Shown: piece by piece, positions 1 to 9,802 of the stretch | Position numbering within the stretch: the stretch's first letter is position 1 | Layout of the letters: each line of letters opens with the position of its first letter | Assembly: GCA_015501055.1 (NCBI GenBank) | Contig: JADNYV010000023.1 | Coordinates: 124,001-188,000 of the forward strand | DNA: 64,000 bases | Direction: 5' to 3' | Source of the DNA: Mucidula mucida | Taxonomy: Eukaryota; Basidiomycota; Agaricomycetes; Agaricales; Physalacriaceae | The notes under the pieces: model-generated | Seen by the model: the letters and a program-made list of their open reading frames with translations, nothing else | What the model was told of the DNA's origin: nothing | Databases searched by the model: none | Made by a program: the position numbers and the translations under genes

Positions 1-2472
1 TGAACCAAGTGAGGGCGGTGTACGTTTGCTTGTTCATGTCCACCAGCCATGACTCCGAGAGAAGCTTGAACCAGTCCCCAGCGAAAAACGCACGGTACAC
101 GGCTTCGTCGCCGGCGGCGAGACGGGAGGATAAGACACCAAGCATATCGTCCGTCACCAAATTGAGGTCGCGCGGGGACTCGGCCGGGCGCCAGATCCCG
201 AGGTCCTGGGAAAGGTGTTGTGCGGGGACATGTAAAAGCCTCTCGAGAGACGCCGGCGGCAGAGCGAAATGGGAGTCCAAGAACACCGCACAGAGTTGAA
301 CAGTTTGGTGTAGACAATGAACGAGAAGGGTCTTAACGAGGCCGTTCTCCCAATACTGAGGCCTATGCTCACAAACTGGCGTGGTATCGATGACGCTGAT
401 GAGTAAGTTGAATATGGCACCCAGGAACTCTTGTTGCTCATAGTCATCCAAGGCGTGTTCGGAAAAGTCGTTGGTGAGGATATCGTCGAGATAATTTAGA
501 GCGCAGTCGACGAGATGCAAGTGACGCCAACCATTGAATTCATCCCAATGAGTTGAGAAAAGCCGCGCCACGCGGGAGACACCAAATTTCCCAACCGCCA
601 GGACGAGTCGGTAGGAGGGCGAGAATGATAGAGGGAGGGAGTCGTAGATAGAAAGCATCTTGAGTAGATGATCTTGAACGAAAATATTTGTTTCCTTCTG
701 CACTCCAGAACCCCAAAGATCCTTCAGCGTTGATTGCACTTGGAGAACATTCTCCAAGGTCAAAGGAACATTCTTCGTCCGGTTGCGATATTCAGGATCC
801 AGCGTCTTTCTACGCGCAGCATGAAGACACATATCAATGACAGTCGCGCATTCCATGCTGTCGTCGAGGTGTTCCGGAGCAAGCACATCGCATGCAATCG
901 CAAGTTCAAAGAGATGGACGCACACGAGCCGATGGAGCTCGACATCACGGTGCTCATATATAAATGTCCGCAGAGTCGTCCGAGCCATGGTTGCATCCTC
1001 AAGCACGGAGCGCGCTGTAAGCCACAAGGATGCCCCCAAATGCGGCTCATCACGACTGTCATTGATCACCTCAAACCAATCTTCAGGAGAGTTCTCTGTC
1101 TTCCTGGGCGGAAATAAGAATGCCCGGTTGAGGCGATCACAAACACTCTCGCAGCCGACTGTGCACTTGAGCGAGTGCGATTTGGGGTCTATGCTGCTGA
1201 AGAATGTGTCGCCAAGGGTGTCAGCAGAGCGCGTGAATAAACCGCTGCGAACTCGTCGCATCTCGTCCTGGTCACGCCAGATGTCCATGGTGTAAGACTG
1301 TACGCACTCGGGGAGTCCACCAAGTGCTTGCACGACGACACTGTGGACGGTGGGGTTCGACGATATGCCGAATAGCCAGTCGAGAGCGTCGACGGAGAGC
1401 ATGTCGTAGTTATCCGAAACCATCTTGGTCTCTGATTCTCTCAACGAAACGCGCCTCTTTGGCTTTTTCTGAGCGAGGAAATGTTGGCGTATTGAGCTGG
1501 CTGCTAGGAAAGCATAATGCGCAAAGCTGGTGAGGGGGGTCTGGTACGGGCATTGGGGATAGAATATGGGCATGACGTTGCTAATGAAATACAGCGCTGT
1601 GACAATGATGGTGATGACACCGATGGCCCAAGCCAGAGATGCACGGAGCGGAACGAAGAAGAGGATGAGACCCGCAAGGAAAAGGGCCAGCGAAGCGTGC
1701 ATGATGATGGGGAGGAGACCAATAATCACGCTCACGCGCCATTTCTCCAAGCCCATAAAGCGGTATTGGCGGACGTGGCTACGCGTGCCGGGTGTTCCAG
1801 ATGGAAGCGAGGTGTAGTGGTGCAGCCACTGCTTGACCAGCACGGCGGCGAGAGCTACGACGAGGCTCGCAGCGAGACTCACGGCCCAAAGTCCGTTGAT
1901 CCAAACGGTGATACTATCGGGCGTGAATGATGAGGTGGGGTCGACCGAGGGGGCTGTGAGGTTGGGACCAGATGAACCCGCAGCCATGGAAAGCTGGACA
2001 AGTACAAGATCGTGCATGAGCAGAGCGGACATCTGGGAGAAATCCGCTTCCAATTTCTGTGAGATCTGCACCAGAAAAGACGTGACGACTGCTGAGAAAA
2101 GACCAGCCTGTCGTTCTCATCATCAGCAATCATACAGACGCGTCAGAACCAAGGAAAACACACGAATACGAGCATCACATCGAGACCATCGCGGGATTGC
2201 CCAACCATTACCGCGTCAAACGCCGCCGCCTCTTCAACATACGTCCGCCAGACGCGCGCATTGGGCGCCGTTTCCTGGAAGTACGGGTCTTCGGCGAAAC
2301 GCTCCTCGTAATCGTCGCTGAAAACAGGATGCTGTTGCCGCGGTGCGTCTTGCTTCAACGCGCCAAAGAAAGCCTTTTCTGTGTGTGGTGCTGTTGGTGC
2401 AGAGGTAACCTGCTGCCGAGGTGAATTGGGTGTTTCATTGTTCGCTGCTGAGCCCTTGAAATGGCTCGACAT
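1..2472 (-). CDS. DUF6535 family membrane protein, copy A (3' end outside window)
   Basis: This is a fungal protein of the DUF6535 type; its function is unknown. The start is the ATG at 2472, followed by a polar Pro/Gln-rich N-terminus. A 62-nt GT-AG intron (2108-2169) follows codon 101, at the position used by all four copies in the window. The DUF6535 core holds the acidic EERF-EDPY stretch, the APNARVWRTY motif and an AGLFSAVVTSFLV first membrane segment. Two pairs of hydrophobic helices flank an RFMGLEKWRV loop. A long helical C-terminal region continues past the window edge. Exon 2 has no stop down to base 1, so about 800 residues are visible and about 140 more are expected by comparison with copy B. 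It is the only one of the four copies without a visible lesion. Its 5' flank lacks the promoter motif shared by B, C and D. Family assignment is from motif recall. Confidence 0.82.
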
Positions 2473-3220
2473 CTTAGGACTGCGCCCTTGGTTGAAGGAG
2501 AAAGAAGGAATAATGGAAACCCAGATCGTCACACGAACCCTGCCGGCCCGAGTGTCCGATTTCATTGTGCTTCGACTTAAATTAATATTTCACTTCGCCG
2601 ACAATTATGTACCTTATACCAATCGACATTCACGCAATCCCGAGGAACTCTACTAGTATCGGCGTACAATTACCAGTGGGTTCTGGAACCGACGATGGAA
2701 GATTGTAGGTGACTGACTGTCCATAAAAGAATACACAACGTAGTGGAAGCTTCACACTCTGAAGTAAGTCAAGTCCTGATAACTTGAACCTTCACACGAA
2801 GAACTCACAGTAAGGACAATCAAGACCAAGTGTTTCAACAAGTCCAACTCAAAACCTTTGAGGGAAAGGATACACAAAAAATCCTTCTTAATCATCTAAC
2901 ACTGAGCTTCCAAGTCATGCATCCCTCAATGTTTGTTGCGCACTCTTCCCCCAACTCCATCCTGAGAGACAACATAACTTAGTGCCTCGGCTCATGCAGG
3001 ACCATTGATTTCATAAATTACAATAATGCGCGCGCAAGGATCATTGTACTAGGACGAACATAAAGAAAAGAGTAGCTGAACGAGCACTACTACCTCAACC
3101 AACAGCCCCATTGAGGTTCTTCGGTAAGCTGCTGTTAATTCAGAACATATCAAACCTAGAACACAGTCAACATATTGGACAAACCAGCAAGTTGTTTGAA
3201 TAAGCATTAGGCAAGAACTG
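2473..3220. other. Intergenic, upstream of copy A; holds one arm of an inverted repeat
   Basis: No gene is seen. About 2800-3100 is homologous, in inverted orientation, to about 8215-8450. The rest looks like promoter and spacer sequence for copy A (minus strand) and 3' flank of the acyltransferase gene. Confidence 0.6.
2800..3100. repeat. Left arm of inverted duplication (partner 8215-8450)
   Basis: The string CATAAAGAAAAGAGTAGCTG at about 3059-3078 recurs as its reverse complement at about 8236-8255, within a near-identical stretch of about 40 nt. Weaker but colinear similarity extends outwards through GTGCCTCG and TATCCTTT blocks towards the DUF6535 start codons. Together with copies A and B this makes a large imperfect inverted repeat with a spacer of about 5 kb. 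Confidence 0.7.
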
Positions 3221-5052
3221 TCAAACCATCCTTAATACACTACCCATCACAGTCCCAAAGCCCCCCTCTTCCAAAAGACTCTTAACCGCCCTCTCCGTCT
3301 CCTCCCTCTGCTTCAGAACTGCCCTGATCAACTTCCTCCCGGCAACCGGCACCGGCGCCTGCCTCTTCTCCTCTTTCTCCCTCTTATCCCAAAACTCCTT
3401 AGCCGTATGCCCATGCCGCCTTATAAACGCATTACTCGGCGGGGGCGGCGGCACCTTGGTGTACGGCCCCATATCCAGTCTAAGATCATGCGGTGACAAA
3501 ACCCCCAGAAAAATCCGATACGAAGCAAGCGCTCGTTTCAATCTAAGTCACAACGTCAATTAAACTGTTGGGGAAAACAGGAATGTCCACGTACCGACGA
3601 TGCAACCCGGGCGCCAGGCGACCGTAAAACCGCAGTACGAGAAAGCCAACTGTCAAGTATGATAGACACCTGCCAACCCACCCATAAGGCTTCCACTCCA
3701 ACAACCGTCCGTACCATAGTAACAAGGCGGTCGCGATCCCCGCACCGACTCCACCGCCAACTGCTCGGTATTGACCAAAACCCTCTGGCTCTTCCTTGAT
3801 CGAAAGCACCTTTACCACGAGTTCGGCAGTGACGCATGCGGGTATATGGAGGAGGAGAGCTGGGGCATAGAACGGTGCTAAAATGATCGTGCTGAGAGAT
3901 GGGAATGCCAATCTTGTAAGGTACCGTAGGCGAGATAAAGATGATGGGAGGAACACGAGGTCACTGTGCGACAAGGAGGCGTAGTGCAGGAGAGAGTAGT
4001 ACTTGACGAGAGCCTCCTTAGCGCGTCCCAGAGGAGACGAAGGCACTGGATCGGATAGAAGGTCGACCAGTCTATAGGACGTTGAGCTGCGATATATACG
4101 CGTAATGGGCACGTACTTCTGAGAGACCGAAACCCAGTCCTTGAGCGCCAAGTCAGGGGCTACCATGGCGCGTAAAGTTTCCGCGGCGTACAAAGTCTCC
4201 CAATCAGTGGCGTTAATAGTCATAGCAAATAACTGTTGCTCAATACGGCTGGTAACCTTTTGGACGACACGATACGCAACATCATCCGGATTCGCACCGG
4301 GCGGTACATCGAAGAGCTCCTCAATATAATCCGACATGGGTATAGGCGTCCCATACTGCACGAGTAACTGCATGAATTCAAGTAAATGCGCGCACTTGGA
4401 ATCGGAGAAACACTCACGCCACTATCAAATGTCGCCTTATCCGTATAGACCAAACCCACAGGAACAATAACCACATCCTTCCCTGCATCTTGCTGCTGTC
4501 TGCGCCAGCGCGTATACTCCACCGCAGCCCACGCCGTCCCGCTCAGCACCTGCACAATCGTAGGCTCCGTATAGCTCGCGCCTTCCGAGAAAACGCCAAT
4601 GACTTGGCCAGAAGCTAAAGCGATACTCGACGATTTGAACAAAGCCGCCTTGGACGACCCATCGTCACGATTGGGATTACGCTGCACCGGGATCGCGCCA
4701 GAGGATGAAAGAATCGAACGAAAAACGGGCATGGTGAAGAGCGTGGATTTAGCCCAGAATGAGACGTGTCGGCGTTGGGGTATTGTTACAGCTGCTGGCG
4801 TTGTCAGCCGAGTACTGCAAGAGATTGGGACAGAACTTGCCCAGTGCCGCGACATCTATAATCTCGTTGGAGTGATTCGACGCGCTGCAGAGCATTCAGT
4901 CTACGGTGTTTCATGCAGACGGCGACGTACATGATAATAGGCCCGTCCGTGGGCACATTGTCTGTGCCTTGGACGTAGACCTCGGAATAAAAGCCATACA
5001 CGGTCCAGTCGGATATTTTGCGCAAAACGCGATAGACGAGCTTAAGATTCAT
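3221..5052 (-). CDS. Membrane glycerol-3-phosphate/phospholipid acyltransferase (Gpt2/Sct1-like)
   Basis: Probably transfers an acyl group to glycerol-3-phosphate or a related lipid precursor at the ER. Five exons are inferred: 5052-4931, 4884-4841, 4794-4418, 4367-3595 and 3542-3221. They join in one frame to 545 residues. Motifs in order: SNHSNEIID (the His...Asp catalytic block; the spacing is H-x5-D rather than H-x4-D), SSGAIPVQRNP, and a GVFSEGASYTEP block that matches the FPEG glycerophosphate-binding motif. Hydrophobic segments follow around residues 310-430, and the C-terminus is basic and charged. The second intron (4795-4840) appears to be GC-AG (donor GCAAGT, branch CTGAC) and lies just after the His...Asp motif. 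The protein is shorter than yeast Gpt2/Sct1 (about 740-760 aa), so the exact substrate is uncertain. A broken fragment of the same gene lies at 19301-19620. Confidence 0.8.
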
Positions 5053-7065
5053 GGTCGTCGTTTAAAGGCAATCGCCCGCCGCCGCCGTCGTCGAGCGGGC
5101 GTCGCGTGATCAACAGTCTGATGGGAAGGAGGAAGCATTGATAACACAGCCACACTTGGAACCAGCGTCAACCAAGTAAGCCTTCCTTGCTCGAATAATG
5201 TTGAGAGGCGCATTGACATTTTGGATAGTAGGCAGGGACACAGGATCAATGTTAAACTGAAGAAAATACTCTACTAAATAGCTGGGTAGGAGAATCAATG
5301 TCGCTGAGCCTGTCACTTGGACTGTATACTGTCTTTCCTTGTGACCACTAGTGTACGTAGTCTTTGTTCATTCCTTGTAATTGCTTCCTGTAACTAGTTC
5401 GGTCAATGGGTCCGCATAAACTAGGCCACTGAGCTCTACAAGTCTGCCACCCCAAAAATCAATGACACCCATTGTCATCGTGTTTAAAATGGTGTTTACT
5501 CGAGTCTATGAGAGATACTTTGCAGTCCACCGCAGTATCCTCATGCCTTTCTAGGCTGAGCGTATCCACCCGTTCGCGGCGCGTATCCGCCTCAGGGCGC
5601 GTATCATGCATCTAGGATCGTAAAAGTTGGGCTTCTCGAGACATGGCTCCTTGACATGTTTATAAACTGACCTGGACGGAGAAGGAGTCTCATACAACTC
5701 TCCTTTTTCTTGCCAGGTTGGTTTCTCTTGTTTCCCTACTTACTGGACTTTTACTTATGGACTCTTCTTTATCGGACAGACTGTGAAGTTGTATTTTGAG
5801 TACCCACCACTATTTACATTTCCCACCCATTATATGTACAGTGTACCGTGTCATACATACGCAGCACGGTTGTAATACCACCTCATTTGGCCATCGCGGC
5901 CGGACTCGGTATCGTTTGCCTGACTCTCGCCTTGAACCGATTAGACCGTGTTACAGACGGCCACGACACGGAGCTTGCTTGTCCGCCGTTCCCCTGATCG
6001 CTCAGCTGTAAGCACCTGCCGCACAATGTCCTGCAGTATGTTATGGATCACACCATGCACTACGTCTTCGACCCCACCCCAAAGTATCCGCCGTAATTCG
6101 AAGACCCGCCTTGGTCGCTGTCTTTATTCTCACTGCAAGGACGCGCCGCCAACAATGAGTGCTGAGCGGGCGGCGAAAAGACCAGGAATATGTCCGGGAG
6201 TCATCAGGCAAATCGACACCAGACCATGTAGACTTGACGTGTTATATCAACGATACCCCGAGGCATCTCTTGAGTAATGTACTACCGACTTGTAGTTTGT
6301 GTCGAATTCGCAGTAACATTGTACGAAGCGTACAAACGGTCTAACAGTATCAAGAGCCAAGTAGATCCGATTGCTCATCCTTACAAGTACCGGTACGCAA
6401 GCCTAGGAAGTACGCCACATTGAAATTACGCCACGATGTGTGCTCCTCATTCGTTCTGTCTCGGGTATCTCGGACGGATGATCTAAAGCATCGTATATCT
6501 CGGTTCTTATGTGGCTCTATACACGCCACGAAGAATTTAATGAGCTGCGAACTCGGTACCTTGGCGCCTCGTCCGCGATGCATCATCAGGTTGACAGATT
6601 CTGCTCAGCAACGCCCTTTCGCGTACCGGTATAAGCGGGTCTCTACTTTACTGATGCCTTTGAAACGCGTGGTGGTCGTAGTGTGGCGGCTTTCCGGACA
6701 GTGCTGTTGACACACTGCCGCTACTGAATGTTGAATTACCATCGCATCATTGACATTGAAAAAGGCCCAATGACAGCCTACTGGGTCAGAACCGACTTAC
6801 CGGCACGAAGCCCGCCGAGCGGAGATCAAATCAACGCTAGCGATCGCCAAATCGAAGTTGTCTCCAACCATCACCGACCTCGTTGCGTTCTGGTAGGCTC
6901 TCCAGACGTACAAGTTACTCTCGGATTCATCGCCTGCGGCCGTGGTTACCGCCAGCTATATATACACCTCTATCTGACACGTCCCCATCAACATCTATCC
7001 TCGCCCGCCTCTCCGGGACCATCTTGCTGTTTACAGGCTTTCGCACATCGTAGCCTCCTCCCACC
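5053..7065. other. Gene-poor interval of about 2 kb
   Basis: No convincing gene is seen. Open frames here are short (up to 138 codons) and show no family motif. The right end holds the likely promoter of the F-box gene; the left end would hold the promoter of the acyltransferase. Remnants too decayed to recognise cannot be excluded. Confidence 0.5.
6957..6964 (+). promoter_or_regulatory. TATA box of the F-box gene
   Basis: TATATATA lies 102 nt upstream of the ATG at 7066. Confidence 0.4.
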
Positions 7066-8115
7066 ATGTCGATGGCAGCGCCCTCTCTCTTGGACACGTT
7101 TCCCGAAGAACTGCTCGAGCGGATTCTCTACTTCTGCGTCGTAGCAGCACCAGTTCCTCAGGCATCTCGCCCGTCATGGCAACCCCAGCGCCGCCGCGCC
7201 TATACCCGCCTCACACCGCTCCTCGTCTGCAAAACGTTCTATCGCATCGCTCTGCCACATTACTACCACACTGTCCATTTAACGACGCCCGAACAGTCCT
7301 CGTGTTTGCGCGCCATTCTCAGGCGTTATACGTATCTAGCCCGCGGCGTACGTAGGCTTGTCGTAACGTGTATCGTCAGCGATACATCCCCTGCAATGCG
7401 GCTTTGCACTGGCCTGACAGCATTGGACGTTACCCTTGACCCCTACGCCGAGTCGGACTCGTTTTGCGATGCGCTTGAGACGCTGGGGAATATATCATTC
7501 TTCACTCTCCGCAAGCAGCATAATACCTACCTCACTATGCAATCCATACGGCGGTTTATGACACGAATAGCCGCGACTATAGTTTCTTGGCCTTGCCTAG
7601 TGAGCTTACTTCCGTTTCATTTATCGAGCCAACTCAATTGCTCTACACAGGAAAGCGCGAATCTGGCGTTCCGCGTATCAGATGATGATGGTCCGGTCTC
7701 TTCGATTGCCCAAGCTCTCTCGTTCGCTCCGTCTCTAAGGTCATTCTCTACCGAAATGCCTAGCTTGTGGAATGAAGCGATCCTACGTATCAGCCACAAC
7801 CCGAAATTGGAGAAGATTGTGCTGGGAGGCGAGGATGTTGGGCGTGGCGGGGGTTTGTACATGGTACAAGCGCGCAAGCATCCGCGTTTGGCGGAGCTCA
7901 TTAAGATTGGAACGTATGTGATTATTTACCTGCTGGTGTCAAGCGTTTTTGATGATGGTGGGCTACGTAGGCCTATAATACGGACGAGAGCGCATACGAT
8001 GATTGTGCCTCCCAAGATGGCTTCGTCTCTGTCGGAGGCTGTGAAGGGCTCGCCTGCGCCTAATCCTCAGGTTGCGAGACATCGGAGTTTGAAGAGGGGA
8101 GGACGGTTCTATTGA
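7066..8115 (+). CDS. F-box-like protein
   Basis: One open frame of 349 codons from an ATG in good context. The N-terminus (about residues 8-60) reads as an F-box: LDTFPEELLERILYFC, then a basic loop, then LTPLLVCKTFYRIALPHYY. Such proteins normally dock substrates to SCF ubiquitin ligases. The remainder holds weak leucine-rich segments but no clear repeat count. A 57-nt stretch at about 7912-7968 has intron-like ends (GTATGTG...CGTAG) and is a multiple of three, so splicing it out would keep the frame; it encodes an odd hydrophobic insert. No paralogue in the window is closely related; the F-box gene at 53.4 kb is different. Confidence 0.6.
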   Translation: MSMAAPSLLDTFPEELLERILYFCVVAAPVPQASRPSWQPQRRRAYTRLTPLLVCKTFYRIALPHYYHTVHLTTPEQSSCLRAILRRYTYLARGVRRLVVTCIVSDTSPAMRLCTGLTALDVTLDPYAESDSFCDALETLGNISFFTLRKQHNTYLTMQSIRRFMTRIAATIVSWPCLVSLLPFHLSSQLNCSTQESANLAFRVSDDDGPVSSIAQALSFAPSLRSFSTEMPSLWNEAILRISHNPKLEKIVLGGEDVGRGGGLYMVQARKHPRLAELIKIGTYVIIYLLVSSVFDDGGLRRPIIRTRAHTMIVPPKMASSLSEAVKGSPAPNPQVARHRSLKRGGRFY

Positions 8116-8214
8116 TTGACCGTCATGGACATGAACTTTCTTGTTGCGAACTTTTTACGATGGTACCTATGTTTTGTAGCTTTCGATATCATGACTTTCA
8201 CGCGTCTATGTAGC

Positions 8215-8450
8215 TTGATGTAGTAGTGCTCGTTCAGCTACTCTTTTCTTTATGTCCGTTCAGTACATGTCGCTTGCGCATTATGGTAACGTATGAATTT
8301 AACGGTCCTGTATGAATCGAGGCACTACTCTTCAGGCTGTCTCTAGGCTAGAGTTGGTGGAAGAGTAGCACACGTTGAAAGTTGAGTATCCTTTTCCCTC
8401 CACAGCATCGTCCAAGGTTCGAGTCGGACTTCTTGAACCCTACTTATGCT
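8215..8450. repeat. Right arm of inverted duplication (partner 2800-3100)
   Basis: This is the reverse complement of the left arm. It lies upstream of DUF6535 copy B as the left arm lies upstream of copy A. Homology fades beyond about 8450, where helicase-like and gag-like fragments separate the arm from copy B. The rest of 8116-8773 shows no gene. Confidence 0.65.
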
Positions 8451-8773
8451 TGAAGACATGTTTGAAATAGAACTGTGGGATGCGAGCGCGGCCAATGAAA
8501 TTAATAGTTCGCCATGGATCATTCAAAGGATTCAAATTGCCACGTTTCGATGATTTGGCAGACTCAGGCCGTGGATTCCCATCTCAGCGGCTTGCGACTC
8601 TTTCTCCGCCTCGTACTTGTTGGCATCACACAGACGCTGTCACGTTAGTCTAGTTTTATTCGCATGGCCGAGTACGGAGGTCAATTTTTGCATCATGTGC
8701 ATTTCATGTGACCGGCTTACCTAAGTTGATGGCAATAAATTAGCGCGTCGCTGCCTTTTTTTTACGTTCATTA

Positions 8774-9064
8774 ATGGCTGTCTCGGACGCGTCAACGCGG
8801 AGGTTTGCTTTTGATTCTGTTCCGGGAAGGCACATATGTCGGGATCTGGCCCGGCCTGACCTCAAATACGACCCCCATGATTACTCACTCGATGTCGCTG
8901 CTAAAATCATCGATGGCATTGATTGTCTCGTAAGGACAGCATGTGGGTCTGGCAAAACAGGAATCATCGCGCTTCTAGCCATTGTCCTGCGAAAAATCGG
9001 CAAAGATCAGACACTTATCTCCGGAAAGCCTGTGCAAGAGAGTCGTGCTGGTAAGCAGGTGTGA
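8774..9064 (+). pseudogene. Truncated RecQ/DEAD-type helicase N-terminal fragment
   Basis: The 96-codon frame holds LKYDPHDYSLDVAAKIIDG followed by a Walker A-like ACGSGKTG and a hydrophobic LLAIVLRKI helix. This is the start of a superfamily 2 helicase of the RecQ-like kind that is abundant in agaricomycetes. Homology stops after about residue 80; the DEAD/DEAH box and the second RecA domain are absent, so it cannot be a working helicase. The break runs into an unrelated segment read from the other strand. Confidence 0.6.
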
Positions 9065-9289
9065 TGTGGGAGTAGGAAGATTATTGTTGTAGATACTTGT
9101 AGAGGCAAAGTTCACCGGAGTGGATGGAAAGAGTGGTGTGTTTAAGGATGGTAGTTGTGGTGTGAAAGAGGCCGGATTAGTCTGAGAGAATATAGAGCCA
9201 GAGAATGTGGCAGGCCTAATAGGCGATAGATTAGAGCGTAGGGGTATATTATTGAGCGGCCAATGGCTAGGGGGCTGCCCCGAGCCCAT
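9010..9289 (-). pseudogene. Possible 5' fragment of a retroelement gag-like frame
   Basis: On the minus strand an ATG at 9289 opens a frame rich in Pro, Ser, Thr and Asn (for example PLFPSTPVNFASTSIYNN). This resembles the low-complexity N-terminus of some fungal LTR-element gag proteins. It ends inside the helicase fragment. The sequence upstream on that strand (to about 9490) looks LTR-like, but no second LTR is present. The identification is weak. Confidence 0.25.
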
Positions 9290-9345
9290 AAGTTAACGAC
9301 AAAGTGGAAGAAGAAGAAAAGGGCGCGAACGGGCGCTTAGTGGAT

Positions 9346-9510
9346 CACGTGAATTTGTCCAAATGGAAGTAACTTTGCGTCATTTCACGTGAACACGTGC
9401 TGATTGGAGTCTTTTTCCAACCTCCTATAAGGGCGCGGCGTATGAAAGCAGACTCTAGATCAAAGTGTCAGCTTTGATCGAGTCTGCCTAAGGGAGACTA
9501 CTGTCACGTG
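9346..9510. promoter_or_regulatory. Cluster of CACGTG palindromes
   Basis: CACGTG occurs at 9346, 9386, 9394 and 9505, and again at 9723 inside the copy B promoter motif. CACGTG is the E-box bound by fungal bHLH factors. The function here is unknown. Confidence 0.4.
9448..9487. repeat. Strong hairpin (16-bp stem)
   Basis: GCAGACTC-TA-GATCAAAG pairs with CTTTGATCGAGTCTGC across a 6-nt loop, with a 2-nt bulge. It lies between the decayed fragments and copy B and may be the end of a mobile element or a transcript-processing hairpin. Confidence 0.5.
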
Positions 9511-9700
9511 GTTATGGACTGCCCCTGTGGTGATTTCGTTGGTCCGCCTTTATGGTGACAGAGGTTTAAGAAAGTAGTTATGTACGATGTCAACCATGCG
9601 ACGCGAGCAGCGCGTAGTTCGGGAGCGCGTGGTAGCTGTCATTCTCTAAAGGGCAGGTTGCTGGGAGGTCAACCTATCCTACAATCTGGTGTTACAGTAA

Positions 9701-9729
9701 TGGGAAGAATAGCTGACACAGCCACGTGG
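9701..9729 (+). promoter_or_regulatory. Shared DUF6535 promoter element (copy B)
   Basis: GGGAAGAATAGCTGACACAG followed by CCACGTGG lies about 75-100 nt upstream of the copy B start. The same block precedes copies C and D. Confidence 0.55.
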
Positions 9730-9802
9730 GGTGTCCAAGTGCGTACATATATACTCGAGTTAAACTCAGGGCTGTAGATAATTTACTTATCTATCCCCGC
9801 CC

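Noticed and set aside
837..1295. Open frame of 152 codons on the plus strand, conserved at 10916-11374 on the minus strand
   Set aside because: It is the antisense shadow of DUF6535 copies A and B; the conservation simply reflects their near-identical DNA.
8400..8440. GGTTCGAGTC string resembling a tRNA B box
   Set aside because: No A box or cloverleaf could be built around it, and the string lies in the inverted repeat arm.
9448..9487. Helitron 3' end
   Set aside because: The hairpin is right in kind, but I could not find a CTRR terminus at the proper distance or a TC start, so I list it only as a hairpin.
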